Source: Meridianimarinicoccus sp. MJW13 (GTDB lineage Bacteria > Pseudomonadota > Alphaproteobacteria > Rhodobacterales > Rhodobacteraceae). Taken from it: a stretch of 64,000 nt of DNA. The position numbers and the translations under genes were made by a program. Positions 36,495-45,983 of this stretch are shown piece after piece. Positions within the stretch are counted from its first letter, which is position 1. Every line of letters starts with the position of its first letter. The stretch covers positions 62,001 to 126,000 of the forward strand of contig NZ_JACNMU010000002.1 of the NCBI RefSeq assembly GCF_014901205.1. The letters are read 5' to 3'. Under the pieces are notes generated by a model that ran no database searches, had not been told where the DNA came from, and saw nothing but the letters and a program-made list of their open reading frames with translations.

Positions 36495-36830
36495 ATGTCC
36501 CGTAAGGACCTCCGCCGCGCCATTGCGCTGACCCTGCCGCCGGATGTGTGGCGCGCGGTGCGCGCCCATCGCCGCCCCGGATCGACCCGGCGGCTGATGG
36601 ATACGGTTCGGGTGCTGGTCGAGGCCGGTCTGCGCCACCCGCCCGAGGTGCCCGCGCTTCCTGCCCTGCCGCAAGCGCCCTGCCGCGCCTTGCAACTGCC
36701 GCGACCGGCGCGCGCGCGGGTCGCCACGCTGGCCCGCGACTGGGGCATGTCCCCGGCGCAGGTGGTCTGCATCCTGATCCGACAGGCATTGGCGGCGGAA
36801 AACCGAACACAGCCCTTGTCACGGGACTGA
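36495..36830 (+). CDS. small basic protein with ribbon-helix-helix-like segments, unknown function
   Basis: A 111-residue, arginine- and proline-rich product. MSRKDLRRAIALTLPPDVWR then AVRAHRRPGSTRRLMDTVRV and LVEAGL reads like one strand-helix-helix unit, and ARARVATLARDWGMSPAQVV then CILIRQALA reads like another. That is a possible duplicated ribbon-helix-helix DNA-binding arrangement, joined by a Pro-rich linker. This is pattern inference, not a family match. It follows the groESL terminator and has a weak ribosome site, so the start is uncertain. Another reading on the opposite strand here has no homology. Confidence 0.5.
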   Translation: MSRKDLRRAIALTLPPDVWRAVRAHRRPGSTRRLMDTVRVLVEAGLRHPPEVPALPALPQAPCRALQLPRPARARVATLARDWGMSPAQVVCILIRQALAAENRTQPLSRD

Positions 36831-36879
36831 CATCGGCCTCATGTGAGAAGCAACAGACCTATTGTTGCGGAGGCATTCG

Positions 36880-38022
36880 ATGCTCAAACCCCTTCTTGTT
36901 TCTTCCCTTGCCCTTCTGATCGCCGCCCCGGCCCTGGCGCAGGACAGCCAGAGCTTCAGCCTGGGCGGCGACACCTATACCGCCGGTCGGGTGGTCAGCC
37001 AGACAGCCCCGGTTGCGGCCGATCTTTTCGCGGCCGGAGAGCGGATCACGATCACCGGGCCGGTGGGCGGCAGTCTGCATTCCGCCGGACGCAGCCTGCG
37101 TCTGGATGCTCCGGTCGAGGGTGCGGCCTACGGGATGGGCTATGTCATCGATCTGGCCGCCCCGGTGGGCGGGTCGGCCAGCCTGACGGCGGCCGAGATC
37201 ACCGTGTCGGGCAGGATTGGCGGCAACCTGCGGGCCATGGCCTCGGAGATGGTGCTGAGCGGGGATATCGGCGGGGCCGTTCTGATTGCGGCGGCGGATC
37301 TGCAACTGGATGGCGCCATCGCGGGCGATGCGGTGCTGACCGTCGATTCGGTCTCTTTCGGCAGCGGCGCACGCGTCGATGGCACGCTGACGCTCTATGC
37401 CGACGATCCTGACGAAATCACCGTGCCGTCTTCGGTCGCCAGCCCCGACCGGGTCAGCATCCGCGACATCGAGGATCATCCCGATATCGAAGCCCCCATG
37501 GACATGCGCGAGATGGCCGGCGAGGGCTTTGGCGCCATGCTGCGCAGCTTCCTGATCGGCGTGGTGATCGTGGCGCTGGCCGCGGCACTGGCTGTCGTGG
37601 TAGCACCTGACCGCGTGGCGGCGGTGCGGATGCGGGCACTGGCCGCACCTGGGCGGTCGATCCTGGCCGGGTTCGTCGCCATGTCGGCCCTGATCGGCGC
37701 GGTGCTGGTGCTGGCCATGACCCTTGTCGGGCTGCTTCTGGTGCCGGTGGCCATCGCCCTGACCGTGGTTCTGATCGCCGCCGGATACGTGGCGGGCAGC
37801 TATGTTCTGGGCGTGGGCCTGTGGCAACTGGCGGGCCGCGAGATCCCCGGCGGGGTTGCCGAAAAGGCCGGGCTGGCAGCCCTTGGCGCTCTGATTGCCG
37901 GGCTTGTGGCGCTGATCCCGGTGCTGGGCTGGCTCAGCTGGTTCGCGCTGGTTTTCCTTGGGCTGGGCGCGATGATGGCACCGCTCTTTGCCCGGCTCAG
38001 CCGGTTGGGGGCCGCCCGCTGA
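36880..38022 (+). CDS. membrane protein with bactofilin-like beta-helix ectodomain
   Basis: A 380-residue protein: signal peptide (MLKPLLVSSLALLIAAPALA), a repetitive beta-helical region to about residue 200 with G-x-V-G-G-S, A-G-x-x, G-x-I-G-G repeats (TGPVGGSLHSAGRSL, SGRIGGNLRAMASEMVLSGD), then a charged stretch and four hydrophobic spans (from about residue 220 to 360). The repeats resemble polymer-forming bactofilin domains, here placed in the periplasm and tied to a membrane domain. Function is unknown. CGGAGG precedes ATG 36880. Confidence 0.75.
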   Translation: MLKPLLVSSLALLIAAPALAQDSQSFSLGGDTYTAGRVVSQTAPVAADLFAAGERITITGPVGGSLHSAGRSLRLDAPVEGAAYGMGYVIDLAAPVGGSASLTAAEITVSGRIGGNLRAMASEMVLSGDIGGAVLIAAADLQLDGAIAGDAVLTVDSVSFGSGARVDGTLTLYADDPDEITVPSSVASPDRVSIRDIEDHPDIEAPMDMREMAGEGFGAMLRSFLIGVVIVALAAALAVVVAPDRVAAVRMRALAAPGRSILAGFVAMSALIGAVLVLAMTLVGLLLVPVAIALTVVLIAAGYVAGSYVLGVGLWQLAGREIPGGVAEKAGLAALGALIAGLVALIPVLGWLSWFALVFLGLGAMMAPLFARLSRLGAAR

Positions 38023-38101
38023 TGGGTCGGACCCTGCGGGTGTTGTCAAAGCCGCGCCCGTGGGGTTCTATCGGGATCACAGAAGATTGGACTGTCCCCC
38101 G

Positions 38102-38587
38102 ATGATCAAGATCCGCCCGGCCACCGAGGCCGACCACACCAACATTTCGGTGCTTGTCGTGAACGTGTTTCGGCAGCGCAACGAGGCGCAGCTTATCCAG
38201 GGCTTGCGCGATGGCGGGAATGTGGCGTTTGAAATGGTGGCCGAGGACGAGGGCGGGCTGGTGGCGCATATCTGCCTGTCGCACCTGTCGTCCCCCGAGG
38301 GCTGGCTGGCGCTGGCGCCGCTCAGCGTGCGGACCGAGGCGCAGGGCGGTGGCATCGGGTCTGAACTGGTCCGCTATGCCGCCGATGCCGCCCGACAAGC
38401 CCGTTTCAAGGCGATCGTGGTGGTGGGCGACCCGGATTTCTACGCCAAGTTCGGCTTCGTGTTCGATGGACCGGCAGAACTGACGACGCCCTATCCCGCG
38501 CAATACACCGGCCTGTATCCCATCGCTCCGCAAACCGCCGGGGCCGAGGCGGTGCTGATCTATCCCGACCCGTTCGCGCAGGTCTGA
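38102..38587 (+). CDS. GNAT-family N-acetyltransferase (YhbS-like)
   Basis: A 161-residue acetyltransferase. The acetyl-CoA loop is TEAQGGGIGSELVRYAADAA (a Q/R-x-x-G-x-G/A type), preceded by LAPLSV and followed by VVVGDPDFYAKFGFVFDGPA, which is typical of the YhbS-like group. Substrate unknown. ATG 38102 gives normal family length. Its stop codon overlaps the DMT transporter start (TGATG). Confidence 0.88.
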   Translation: MIKIRPATEADHTNISVLVVNVFRQRNEAQLIQGLRDGGNVAFEMVAEDEGGLVAHICLSHLSSPEGWLALAPLSVRTEAQGGGIGSELVRYAADAARQARFKAIVVVGDPDFYAKFGFVFDGPAELTTPYPAQYTGLYPIAPQTAGAEAVLIYPDPFAQV

Positions 38588-39438
38588 TGGGCCGTCTTGC
38601 AGGGCTGGTGGCCCTGACCATGCTGGCCTTTGCGGCCAATTCGGTGCTGAACCGCATGGCCCTGACCGAGGCCGGGATGGGACCGGCCAGTTTCGCCGCC
38701 ATCCGCACCGGCGCCGGGGCGGCCATGCTGGGGTTTCTGGTGCTGGTCAACGGCGGCTGGTCCCGTCTGCGCCCACGGTTCAGCGCCGCCAATGCGCTGG
38801 CGCTGACTGCCTACATGCTGGGATTTTCCTTTGCCTATGTCACGCTGGACACCGGGTTCGGCGCATTGATCCTGTTCGGCGGTGTTCAGATCACCATGTT
38901 CGCGGGCAGCGTTCTGGGCGGCGACCGCATTGCCGCGCAGCGCTGGCTGGGGGCGGGCGTGGCCTTTGCGGGGTTGGTCTGGCTGCTCTGGCCCGGCGGG
39001 GCGGCGCCGCCGTCGTTGATGGGGGCTGCGCTGATGGTCGTAGCGGCTGTGGGCTGGGGCATCTATTCGCTGCGCGGACGCGGGGCGCGCGATCCGCTGG
39101 CCAGCACGGCGGCGAGCTTCCTTCTGGCTGCCTTGCCCGCGGGGCTGGTGGTGCTGCTGCTGCCCGATGCGGTGACCGCACCGGGGGTGGCGCTGGCCGT
39201 GGTGTCGGGGGCCGTGACCTCGGGTCTGGGCTATGCCCTGTGGTACACGGTTCTGCCCCGGCTGACGGCTTCGGCGGCGGGGGTGGTGCAACTGACGGTG
39301 CCGGTGATCGCCATGGCCGGGGGCGCGCTGTTGCTGGCCGAGCCGGTGACGCTGCGGCTGCTGGCGGCCTCGGTGCTGGTGCTGGGCGGCGTCGGACTGG
39401 CGATCACCGCACCATCGGCTCCAGCGCGCCGGGGCTGA
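38587..39438 (+). CDS. DMT-superfamily (EamA) membrane transporter
   Basis: A 283-residue integral membrane protein with about ten hydrophobic spans arranged as two EamA repeats (FAANSVLNRMALTEAGMGPA in the first, ALWYTVLPRLTASAAGVVQL in the second). Members export amino acids, metabolites or drugs. The coupling to a GNAT gene by TGATG overlap hints that the two might act on one compound, but this is only context. Its last 35 bases overlap the convergent Nudix gene. Confidence 0.88.
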   Translation: MGRLAGLVALTMLAFAANSVLNRMALTEAGMGPASFAAIRTGAGAAMLGFLVLVNGGWSRLRPRFSAANALALTAYMLGFSFAYVTLDTGFGALILFGGVQITMFAGSVLGGDRIAAQRWLGAGVAFAGLVWLLWPGGAAPPSLMGAALMVVAAVGWGIYSLRGRGARDPLASTAASFLLAALPAGLVVLLLPDAVTAPGVALAVVSGAVTSGLGYALWYTVLPRLTASAAGVVQLTVPVIAMAGGALLLAEPVTLRLLAASVLVLGGVGLAITAPSAPARRG

Positions 39439-39853
39439 TCTCGGGCCGGGGCGGGCCGAAGGCCAGCTCGGGCAGGATGTCGGGCTTGAAGCGCAGGCGC
39501 GACAGGTCATCGGGCGTCGCCAGGCACCGCTGCGTCACCACGCCCGCCGGATCGGTCCAGGGCGCCAGCGGGTCGCCCGACAGGATGCGGGCGCGGAAGA
39601 ACAACTCCACCTGGTGAAATCCCGTCGCGGCGTTGTGGAATTCCGAGACATGACAGATCCCGTCGGGTTCGACGACCAGCCCGGTTTCCTCATGGACCTC
39701 GCGCCGCAGGGTCTCGGTCAGTGATTGCCCGGTCTCGACACCGCCGCCGGGCAGGCACCACAGGTCGCTTTGCCCATCGGGGAAGGCATTGACCAGCAAG
39801 ACGGCGCCGCGATGCAGAAGGATCGCGCGAGTGGCAAGGCGGGGCGGTGACAT
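39404..39853 (-). CDS. Nudix hydrolase
   Basis: A 149-residue protein with a full Nudix box: G-G-G-V-E-T-G near residue 37, then E-T-L-R-R-E-V-H-E-E-T-G, giving the G-x5-E-x7-R-E-x2-E-E-x-G-x-x pattern. LWCLPGGG precedes it. It hydrolyses a nucleoside diphosphate linked to another group; the substrate is not predictable. It is convergent with the DMT gene, overlapping it by 35 bases. Confidence 0.9.
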   Translation of the reverse strand: MSPPRLATRAILLHRGAVLLVNAFPDGQSDLWCLPGGGVETGQSLTETLRREVHEETGLVVEPDGICHVSEFHNAATGFHQVELFFRARILSGDPLAPWTDPAGVVTQRCLATPDDLSRLRFKPDILPELAFGPPRPEISPGALEPMVR

Positions 39854-39927
39854 GCGCCTTGCCTAGCGGTTCGGGATCCTGTGGGAAAGGGCTTGATCCG
39901 CCGCCGCCGCCGGGGCAGGGGAGGGCC

Positions 39928-41082
39928 ATGACAGGGATCGTGTTGAATTTCACCGGGGCCGAGGTGCTGTGGGGCGGGCAATTGCAGGCCTGTGATTTCG
40001 GGGTCAGTGCCGGGAAAATCGTTTCACCATCGGGGATTGCGCGGTGTGTGGACCTGCGCGGCTGGCGCGTGCTGCCGGGGATCGTGGACCTTCATGGCGA
40101 CGGGTTCGAACGCCATGTGGCCGCCCGCCGGGGCGGCGTGCCGGACATGGGCGACGGGCTGGTGGCCTTCGAGGCCGAACTGGCCGCCAACGGGATCACC
40201 ACCGCCGTGATGGCGCAGTTCTACAGCTGGGAGGGCGGGTTGCGGTCGCCGCAGGCGGCGGAACGGCTGGTGGCCGCGTGGCAGGCCGAGGCCCCGGCGC
40301 TGGCCACCGACCTGCGCCTGCAGCTGCGGCTGGAAACGCATTTCCTTGAGGCCTTCGCGGCCGCCGAAGCGCTGATCGACCGGGTCGGGATCCCCTATGT
40401 GGGGCTGAATGATCACCTGCCGCATGACCGTCTGGTCGCGGGTCGCACGCCGCCCCGCCTGACCGGCACCGCGCTAAAAAGCGGGCGGTCGCCTCAGGCG
40501 CATCTGGCGCTGATGCAGCGGCTGCATCGCCAGGCTGATGCGGTGCCTGCCGCGCTGGACAGCCTGTGTAAACGCCTGTCAGAAACGGGAATTGCCCTGT
40601 CCAGCCATGACGACGCCACGGCAGAGGCGCGGCGCAGTCACCGGGCGCGCGGGGTGCGGATCGCCGAGTTTCCCGAGACCGTCGCGGCCGCGTCCGAGGC
40701 CCGATCCGGGGGCGATGGCATCGTGCTGGGCGCCCCCAACGTGGTGCGCGGGGCCAGCCATGCGGGCAAGGCCAGCGCGCGGGACCTGATTGCGCAGGGG
40801 CTGTGCGATGCGCTGGCTTCGGACTATCACTATCCGGCGCTGCGCAAGGCGGTCTGGGCGCTGGAAGCGCTTGGCATCCTGCCCTTTGCAGCGGCGTGGA
40901 ACCTGGTCTCGGAAGGACCGGCGCGGATGCTGGGGCTGGAAGATCGCGGCGTGATCGCGCCCGGAAAGCGGGCCGACCTGGTGATTGTCGATCCGGCCAC
41001 CGGGCGGGTCGGTGCGACCCTTGCGGCGGGGCGGCTGACTTATCTGACCGGGCCGCTGGCCGCGCGGTTTCTGGTCGGTTGA
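39928..41082 (+). CDS. phnM: PhnM-like alpha-D-ribose 1-methylphosphonate 5-triphosphate diphosphatase, orphan
   Basis: A 384-residue amidohydrolase-superfamily protein of the PhnM group. LPGIVDLHGDGFERHVAARR near residues 49-68 holds the metal-binding D-x-H-x-D, LSSHDDAT near 232 and LASDYHYPALRKAVW near 308 hold further ligands, and EGPARMLGLEDRGVIAPGKR closes the barrel. In the C-P lyase pathway PhnM removes pyrophosphate from ribose methylphosphonate triphosphate. None of the other phn genes are within the window, so this may be a stand-alone paralogue with another job. GGAGGG precedes the ATG. Confidence 0.85.
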   Translation: MTGIVLNFTGAEVLWGGQLQACDFGVSAGKIVSPSGIARCVDLRGWRVLPGIVDLHGDGFERHVAARRGGVPDMGDGLVAFEAELAANGITTAVMAQFYSWEGGLRSPQAAERLVAAWQAEAPALATDLRLQLRLETHFLEAFAAAEALIDRVGIPYVGLNDHLPHDRLVAGRTPPRLTGTALKSGRSPQAHLALMQRLHRQADAVPAALDSLCKRLSETGIALSSHDDATAEARRSHRARGVRIAEFPETVAAASEARSGGDGIVLGAPNVVRGASHAGKASARDLIAQGLCDALASDYHYPALRKAVWALEALGILPFAAAWNLVSEGPARMLGLEDRGVIAPGKRADLVIVDPATGRVGATLAAGRLTYLTGPLAARFLVG

Positions 41083-41120
41083 GGCTGAAAACCGGGGCTG
41101 GAACGCGTCTGGAAAAGGTA

Positions 41121-41146
41121 TGGCAGGCGTATGGCTGCGCCTGCCA
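41121..41146. terminator. hairpin between convergent phnM and purK
   Basis: Perfect 9-bp stem TGGCAGGCG/CGCCTGCCA with an 8-base loop, ending 7 bases before the purK stop. No T-run on either strand; it may shield both transcripts' 3' ends. Confidence 0.45.
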
Positions 41147-41152
41147 GCCGTC

Positions 41153-42223
41153 TCAGCCTGTCACCACGCGGTTCACATGGCCCATCTTGCGACCGGGCCG
41201 GGCCTCGGCCTTGCCATAGAGATGCAGGGCGGCGGTGGGGTCGGTGGCGATCTCGGGCCAGCGGTCGGCCTCGTCGCAGATCAGGTTTTCCATCACCACG
41301 TCGGCATGGCGCGACCCGTCGCCCAGCGGCCAGCCCGCCACGGCGCGGATGTGCTGTTCGAACTGGTCGACCACGCAGCCGTTCTGGGTCCAGTGGCCGG
41401 AGTTGTGGACGCGCGGCGCGATCTCGTTGACCACCAGCCCGGCGGGGGTCACGAACAGCTCCACCCCCATGACGCCGACGTAGTCGAGCGCGTTCAGGAT
41501 GCGGCCCGCCAACAGCACTGCATCGGTGCGCTGGGCGGTGGACAGGCGCGCGGGCACGGTGGTGGTGCGCAGGATGCCGCCTTCGTGCAAGTTTTCGCCC
41601 GGATCGAAACAGGCGACGGCGCCGTCAAGGGCGCGGGCGCCGATGACCGAGACCTCATGGGTGAAATCGACGAAGCCTTCCAGAATCGCCGGGGCACCGG
41701 CCATGGCGTCCAGCGCGGCGGGGGCCTCAGCAGCCGCCATGATGCGCGCCTGTCCCTTGCCGTCATAGCCGAAGCGGCGGGTCTTCAGGATCGCGGGCGC
41801 ACCGATGGTCCCAAGGGCGGCCTCAAGATCGGCGGCGCTGTCCACGGCCGCAAAGGGGGCGACAGTCAGGCCGAGATCCTGCAGGAAGGTCTTTTCGGTC
41901 ATCCGGTCCTGCGACACCGCCAGCGCCTTGCGGGTGGGGCGGATCGGGCGGTGCGCCTCAAGCAGGTCCAGTGCAGAGGTCGGGATGTTTTCGAATTCAT
42001 AGGTGACCACATCCACCGCTGCGGCGAAGCGTTCCAGCGCGGCCGCATCGTCATAGGCGGCCACCGTGGTGCGGTCGGCCACCTGTTCGGCGGGGCCGCC
42101 GGGGGCGGGATCATAAATGTGGGTTTTCAGACCCAGACGGGCCGCAGCAAGGGCCAGCATCCGGCCCAATTGGCCGCCGCCGAGAATGCCGATGGTGGCG
42201 CCGGGGCGCAGGGCTTCAGTCAT
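41153..42223 (-). CDS. purK: N5-carboxyaminoimidazole ribonucleotide synthase PurK
   Basis: A 356-residue ATP-grasp enzyme. [20 protein letters not shown] opens the PurK N-domain, YEFENIP follows, and the ATP-grasp core has [13 protein letters not shown] and [14 protein letters not shown]. It makes N5-CAIR from AIR, ATP and bicarbonate for the next enzyme PurE. It overlaps purE by 8 bases, so the two are co-translated. Confidence 0.97.
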   Translation of the reverse strand: MTEALRPGATIGILGGGQLGRMLALAAARLGLKTHIYDPAPGGPAEQVADRTTVAAYDDAAALERFAAAVDVVTYEFENIPTSALDLLEAHRPIRPTRKALAVSQDRMTEKTFLQDLGLTVAPFAAVDSAADLEAALGTIGAPAILKTRRFGYDGKGQARIMAAAEAPAALDAMAGAPAILEGFVDFTHEVSVIGARALDGAVACFDPGENLHEGGILRTTTVPARLSTAQRTDAVLLAGRILNALDYVGVMGVELFVTPAGLVVNEIAPRVHNSGHWTQNGCVVDQFEQHIRAVAGWPLGDGSRHADVVMENLICDEADRWPEIATDPTAALHLYGKAEARPGRKMGHVNRVVTG

Positions 42224-42704
42224 CGACCGGCTCCTCGGGGATCGAGGCCGAGAGCGCGTCGCGCCACGCCTCCAGCCGGTCGGCCAGGTCCGGATCGCTG
42301 ACCGCCAGGATCGCGGCGGCCATCAGGCCGGCGTTGGCGGCCCCGGCGGCACCGATGGCCATGGTGGCCACGGGGAAACCCTTGGGCATCTGGACGATGG
42401 AATAGAGCGAATCAACGCCGCTGAGGGCACGGGTCTGCACCGGCACGCCGATCACCGGCACGCGGGTTTTCGACGCCACCATGCCCGGCAGATGGGCGGC
42501 GCCGCCAGCCCCGGCGATGATCGCGCTGAGCCCCCGGTCGGCGGCGGATTTGCCATAGGTCCACAGGCGATCCGGGGTGCGGTGCGCCGAAACGATCTTG
42601 GTTTCGAAGGGCACGCCCAGTTCGGTCAGGATCTTTGCCGCTTCTTTCATGGTGGGCCAATCCGATTGGCTGCCCATGATGATGCCGACCTTGGGTTGTG
42701 TCAT
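42216..42704 (-). CDS. purE: N5-carboxyaminoimidazole ribonucleotide mutase PurE
   Basis: A 162-residue class I Pur[16 protein letters not shown] and [10 protein letters not shown] are the substrate loops (catalytic His in S-A-H-R-T), and [15 protein letters not shown] with SIVQMPKG complete the site. It moves the carboxylate of N5-CAIR to give CAIR in purine synthesis. It is the first gene of a purEK pair. Confidence 0.98.
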   Translation of the reverse strand: MTQPKVGIIMGSQSDWPTMKEAAKILTELGVPFETKIVSAHRTPDRLWTYGKSAADRGLSAIIAGAGGAAHLPGMVASKTRVPVIGVPVQTRALSGVDSLYSIVQMPKGFPVATMAIGAAGAANAGLMAAAILAVSDPDLADRLEAWRDALSASIPEEPVDD

Positions 42705-42803
42705 GTGATGTCCCCGCGCGTTCTGACCCCGGTTGCAGGGCCGCGACTATACTGACTGCGGTGCGGGGTGCAATCGCCCTTGCAAGGTCCGGGGCGGGCG
42801 GCG

Positions 42804-43022
42804 TCAGGCGATGATATCGGGCAGCAACTCGTCCTCGATCTTCTGGATCCGGTCTTTCAGTTGCAGTTTCTGCTTTTTCAGGCGGCGCAGGGTCAGGTGA
42901 TCGCCGCGCGCCGCGCTTTCCAGTGCATGAATGGCCTCGTCGAGGTCGCGATGCTCGCGCCTGAGCACTTCAAGCTTTACCCGCAAGACCTCGTTATGCG
43001 TCATCTCGCCGAAAGCGTTCAT
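42804..43022 (-). CDS. YdcH-family (DUF465) small coiled-coil protein
   Basis: A 72-residue protein with an antiparallel helical hairpin: LRVKLEVLRREHRDLDEAIH then LRRLKKQKLQLKDRIQKIED. This is the DUF465/YdcH pattern, common in alphaproteobacteria, with no assigned function. I place the start at 43022 (MNAFGEMTHNEVL); a second ATG at 43004 (MTHNEVL) is possible. A longer in-frame stretch upstream runs into the hsp20 promoter and has no support. Confidence 0.8.
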   Translation of the reverse strand: MNAFGEMTHNEVLRVKLEVLRREHRDLDEAIHALESAARGDHLTLRRLKKQKLQLKDRIQKIEDELLPDIIA

Positions 43023-43191
43023 CTGTTGCCTGTCCTGCGAAATCCCTGGGACCTGAGACATACCCAAGAAACACGGTTGTGAAAAGACGCTGCCCGCCGG
43101 TGACTTGCAACGGGCGGAGGCTGCGCCCATATTTGCAACATGCCGCCGCTTGCGGGGCATTCGCACAGTCGCTTATTGCAAGGACGTGTCC

Positions 43192-43614
43192 ATGACAAAA
43201 CTGACTTTGGGAACGCATCCGTTCCTTTTGGGATTCGAACAGCTGGAACGGCTGGTGGAACATACCGCCAAGACCGGCAACGACGGATACCCGCCCTACA
43301 ACATCGAACAGACCTCGGAAACTTCGTATCGGATCACCCTGGCCGTGGCCGGGTTCCGCGAGGATGATCTGGCCATCACCGTGGAAAACCGCCAGCTGGT
43401 GGTGCGCGGCCGGCAGGCCGACGATTGCAACGAGCGCACTTATCTGCATCGCGGCATAGCGGCGCGCCAGTTCCAGCGCAGTTTCGTGCTGGCCGACGGG
43501 GTCGAGGTCGACGGCGCGGCCATGGAAAACGGGCTGCTGCACATCGACCTGAAACGCTCGGCCCCTGAAACCGTCCTGCAACGCATCAAGATCAGCACCG
43601 GAGATCCGTCATGA
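43192..43614 (+). CDS. small heat-shock protein, Hsp20/IbpA family
   Basis: A 140-residue alpha-crystallin-domain chaperone. PPYNIEQTSETSYRITLAVA opens the domain, VENRQLVVRGRQ and YLHRGIAARQFQRSFVL follow, and AMENGLLHIDLKRSAPE carries the G-x-L-x-I-like A-x-x-x-n-G-x-L signature. It holds unfolding proteins during heat stress. AAGGA precedes ATG 43192. It overlaps the following DUF1150 gene by 4 bases (ATGA). No ROSE-type or CIRCE-type element was recognised upstream. Confidence 0.93.
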   Translation: MTKLTLGTHPFLLGFEQLERLVEHTAKTGNDGYPPYNIEQTSETSYRITLAVAGFREDDLAITVENRQLVVRGRQADDCNERTYLHRGIAARQFQRSFVLADGVEVDGAAMENGLLHIDLKRSAPETVLQRIKISTGDPS

Positions 43615-43835
43615 ACACGCCGCATCCCCTTGCCATGTCCGATGAGTCCATCGTCTATGTCCGCCCGGTGGCGGTGAAGGATCTGCCCGACGATCTGCGC
43701 GCCCAGGTCGGCGATGAGGCCGAGATGTTCGCGGTTCATGCGTCCAACGGCGATCGGCTGGCGCTGGTCGGCAGTCGCAACCTGGCCTTCGTGCTGGCGC
43801 GGCAGAACCACATGCAGCCGGTCAACGTCCACTAG
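43611..43835 (+). CDS. DUF1150 family protein coupled to hsp20
   Basis: A 74-residue protein: VYVRPVAVKDLPDDLRAQVG and ALVGSRNLAFVLARQNHMQP match DUF1150, a small alphaproteobacterial family that is often found beside Hsp20 genes. Function is unknown. Its ATG overlaps the hsp20 stop, so it is very likely co-translated and heat-regulated with it. Confidence 0.85.
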   Translation: MNTPHPLAMSDESIVYVRPVAVKDLPDDLRAQVGDEAEMFAVHASNGDRLALVGSRNLAFVLARQNHMQPVNVH

Positions 43836-43867
43836 GGCCGTTTACGGCGTTCCAATATGAAAAAGAC

Positions 43868-44197
43868 CTACTGGCGCGGTCCCGTGTTGCGCGGGCTGCG
43901 CCATTCGCTGTCGCTGTCCACCTTCGAGCCGTCATCCTCGATCTCGCCGATATAGTCCTGGAACGGGGCGATCAGCCTGAGCGGGTTGTCGTCGATGGTC
44001 AACGGGATCTCGCGGCCCTGATCCAGTTCTTCGATGGAAGGCAGGTCGCAGCCGTGCAGGCAGAAGGATTCGGACGGCACGATGGAGGCGGCGCGCGCGG
44101 TCCCGGCAACGCCCAGGGTCAGGCAAAGCGCCGACAGCAGCGCCCGGCCACGCAAGCGTGCCGGGGTGCAAGCCTTATGAGCGTTGGAAGACCGCAT
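43868..44197 (-). CDS. small exported hypothetical protein
   Basis: A 109-residue product with a signal-peptide-like N-terminus (RLRGRALLSALCLTLGVAGT, then ARAAS) and a short acidic mature part (SFCLHGCDLPSIEELDQG, then IGEIEDDGSKVDSDSEWRSP). The two mature cysteines, C-L-H-G-C, could form a disulfide. No family recognised and the ribosome site is weak, so I give moderate confidence. Confidence 0.5.
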   Translation of the reverse strand: MRSSNAHKACTPARLRGRALLSALCLTLGVAGTARAASIVPSESFCLHGCDLPSIEELDQGREIPLTIDDNPLRLIAPFQDYIGEIEDDGSKVDSDSEWRSPRNTGPRQ

Positions 44198-44277
44198 GAT
44201 GGTTCGGGCCAGCCTCGTTAGTGGCGGGAGGGTCCAACCGACCCTGCCCGCGTGTCCGCGTCAAGCATTCGCCCGGT

Positions 44278-45378
<1,101 letters not shown>

Positions 45379-45407
45379 CTAAGTTCCGGGCAACCAAGGA
45401 GTATCCG

Positions 45408-45908
45408 ATGTCCGCTTCGAAACTTGACCCGATCGATCGCAAGATCCTGGCCGAACTGCAAGCGGACGGGCGCATGACCAATGTCGAATTGGCCAAGCGC
45501 GTCGGCATCTCGGCCCCGCCCTGTCTGCGCCGGATGCGCACGCTGGAGGAAGCCGGGTTCATCCGAGGCTATCATGCCCAGGTGGATGGCCGCGAACTGG
45601 GCTTCGAAGTGCAGGTCTTTGCCATGGTCGGCCTGAAATCGCAGGCCGAATCCGACCTGTCGGCCTTCGAGGAAAAATGCCGGTCATGGCCGCTGGTCCG
45701 CGAATGCCACATGCTGAACGGCGAGGTCGATTTCATCCTGAAATGCGTGGCCCCGGACCTGAGCACCTTCCAGTCTTTCCTGACCGGAGAGCTGACCGCC
45801 GCCGACAACGTGGCCAGCGTCAAGACCTCGCTGGTGATCCGCGCCGCCAAGGAAGAACCCGGCGTGCCCTTCGAAGTGCTGGAACATCGGTTGAGCCAGT
45901 CCGCCTGA
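45408..45908 (+). CDS. Lrp/AsnC-family transcriptional regulator
   Basis: A 166-residue regulator. The N-terminal winged HTH (LDPIDRKILAELQADGRMTN, then LAKRVGISAPPCLRRMRTLE) is followed by a RAM ligand-binding domain (FEVQVFAMVGLKSQAESDLS and ECHMLNGEVDFILKCVA). Such proteins form octamers and answer to amino acids. The start at ATG 45408 has AAGGAG ten bases upstream. It is divergent from trxB, which it may regulate; the gap between them carries AATATTATT and similar AT-rich boxes. Confidence 0.93.
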   Translation: MSASKLDPIDRKILAELQADGRMTNVELAKRVGISAPPCLRRMRTLEEAGFIRGYHAQVDGRELGFEVQVFAMVGLKSQAESDLSAFEEKCRSWPLVRECHMLNGEVDFILKCVAPDLSTFQSFLTGELTAADNVASVKTSLVIRAAKEEPGVPFEVLEHRLSQSA

Positions 45909-45945
45909 CCGGTCGGACGCGCGCTGCGCACGACACCTGCGTCTG

Positions 45946-45983
45946 AAAAAAACGGGGCCCGCCCAACGACGGTTGGACGGGCC
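45946..45983 (-). terminator. Rho-independent terminator reading left (minus strand)
   Basis: On the minus strand, arms GGCCCG...CCAAC and GTTGG...CGGGCC (11 paired positions with one C/A mismatch, loop of four) are followed by CCG and a run of seven T's. On the plus strand the A-run precedes the hairpin, so it works only leftward. It lies about 190 bases past the pgeF stop. Confidence 0.85.
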
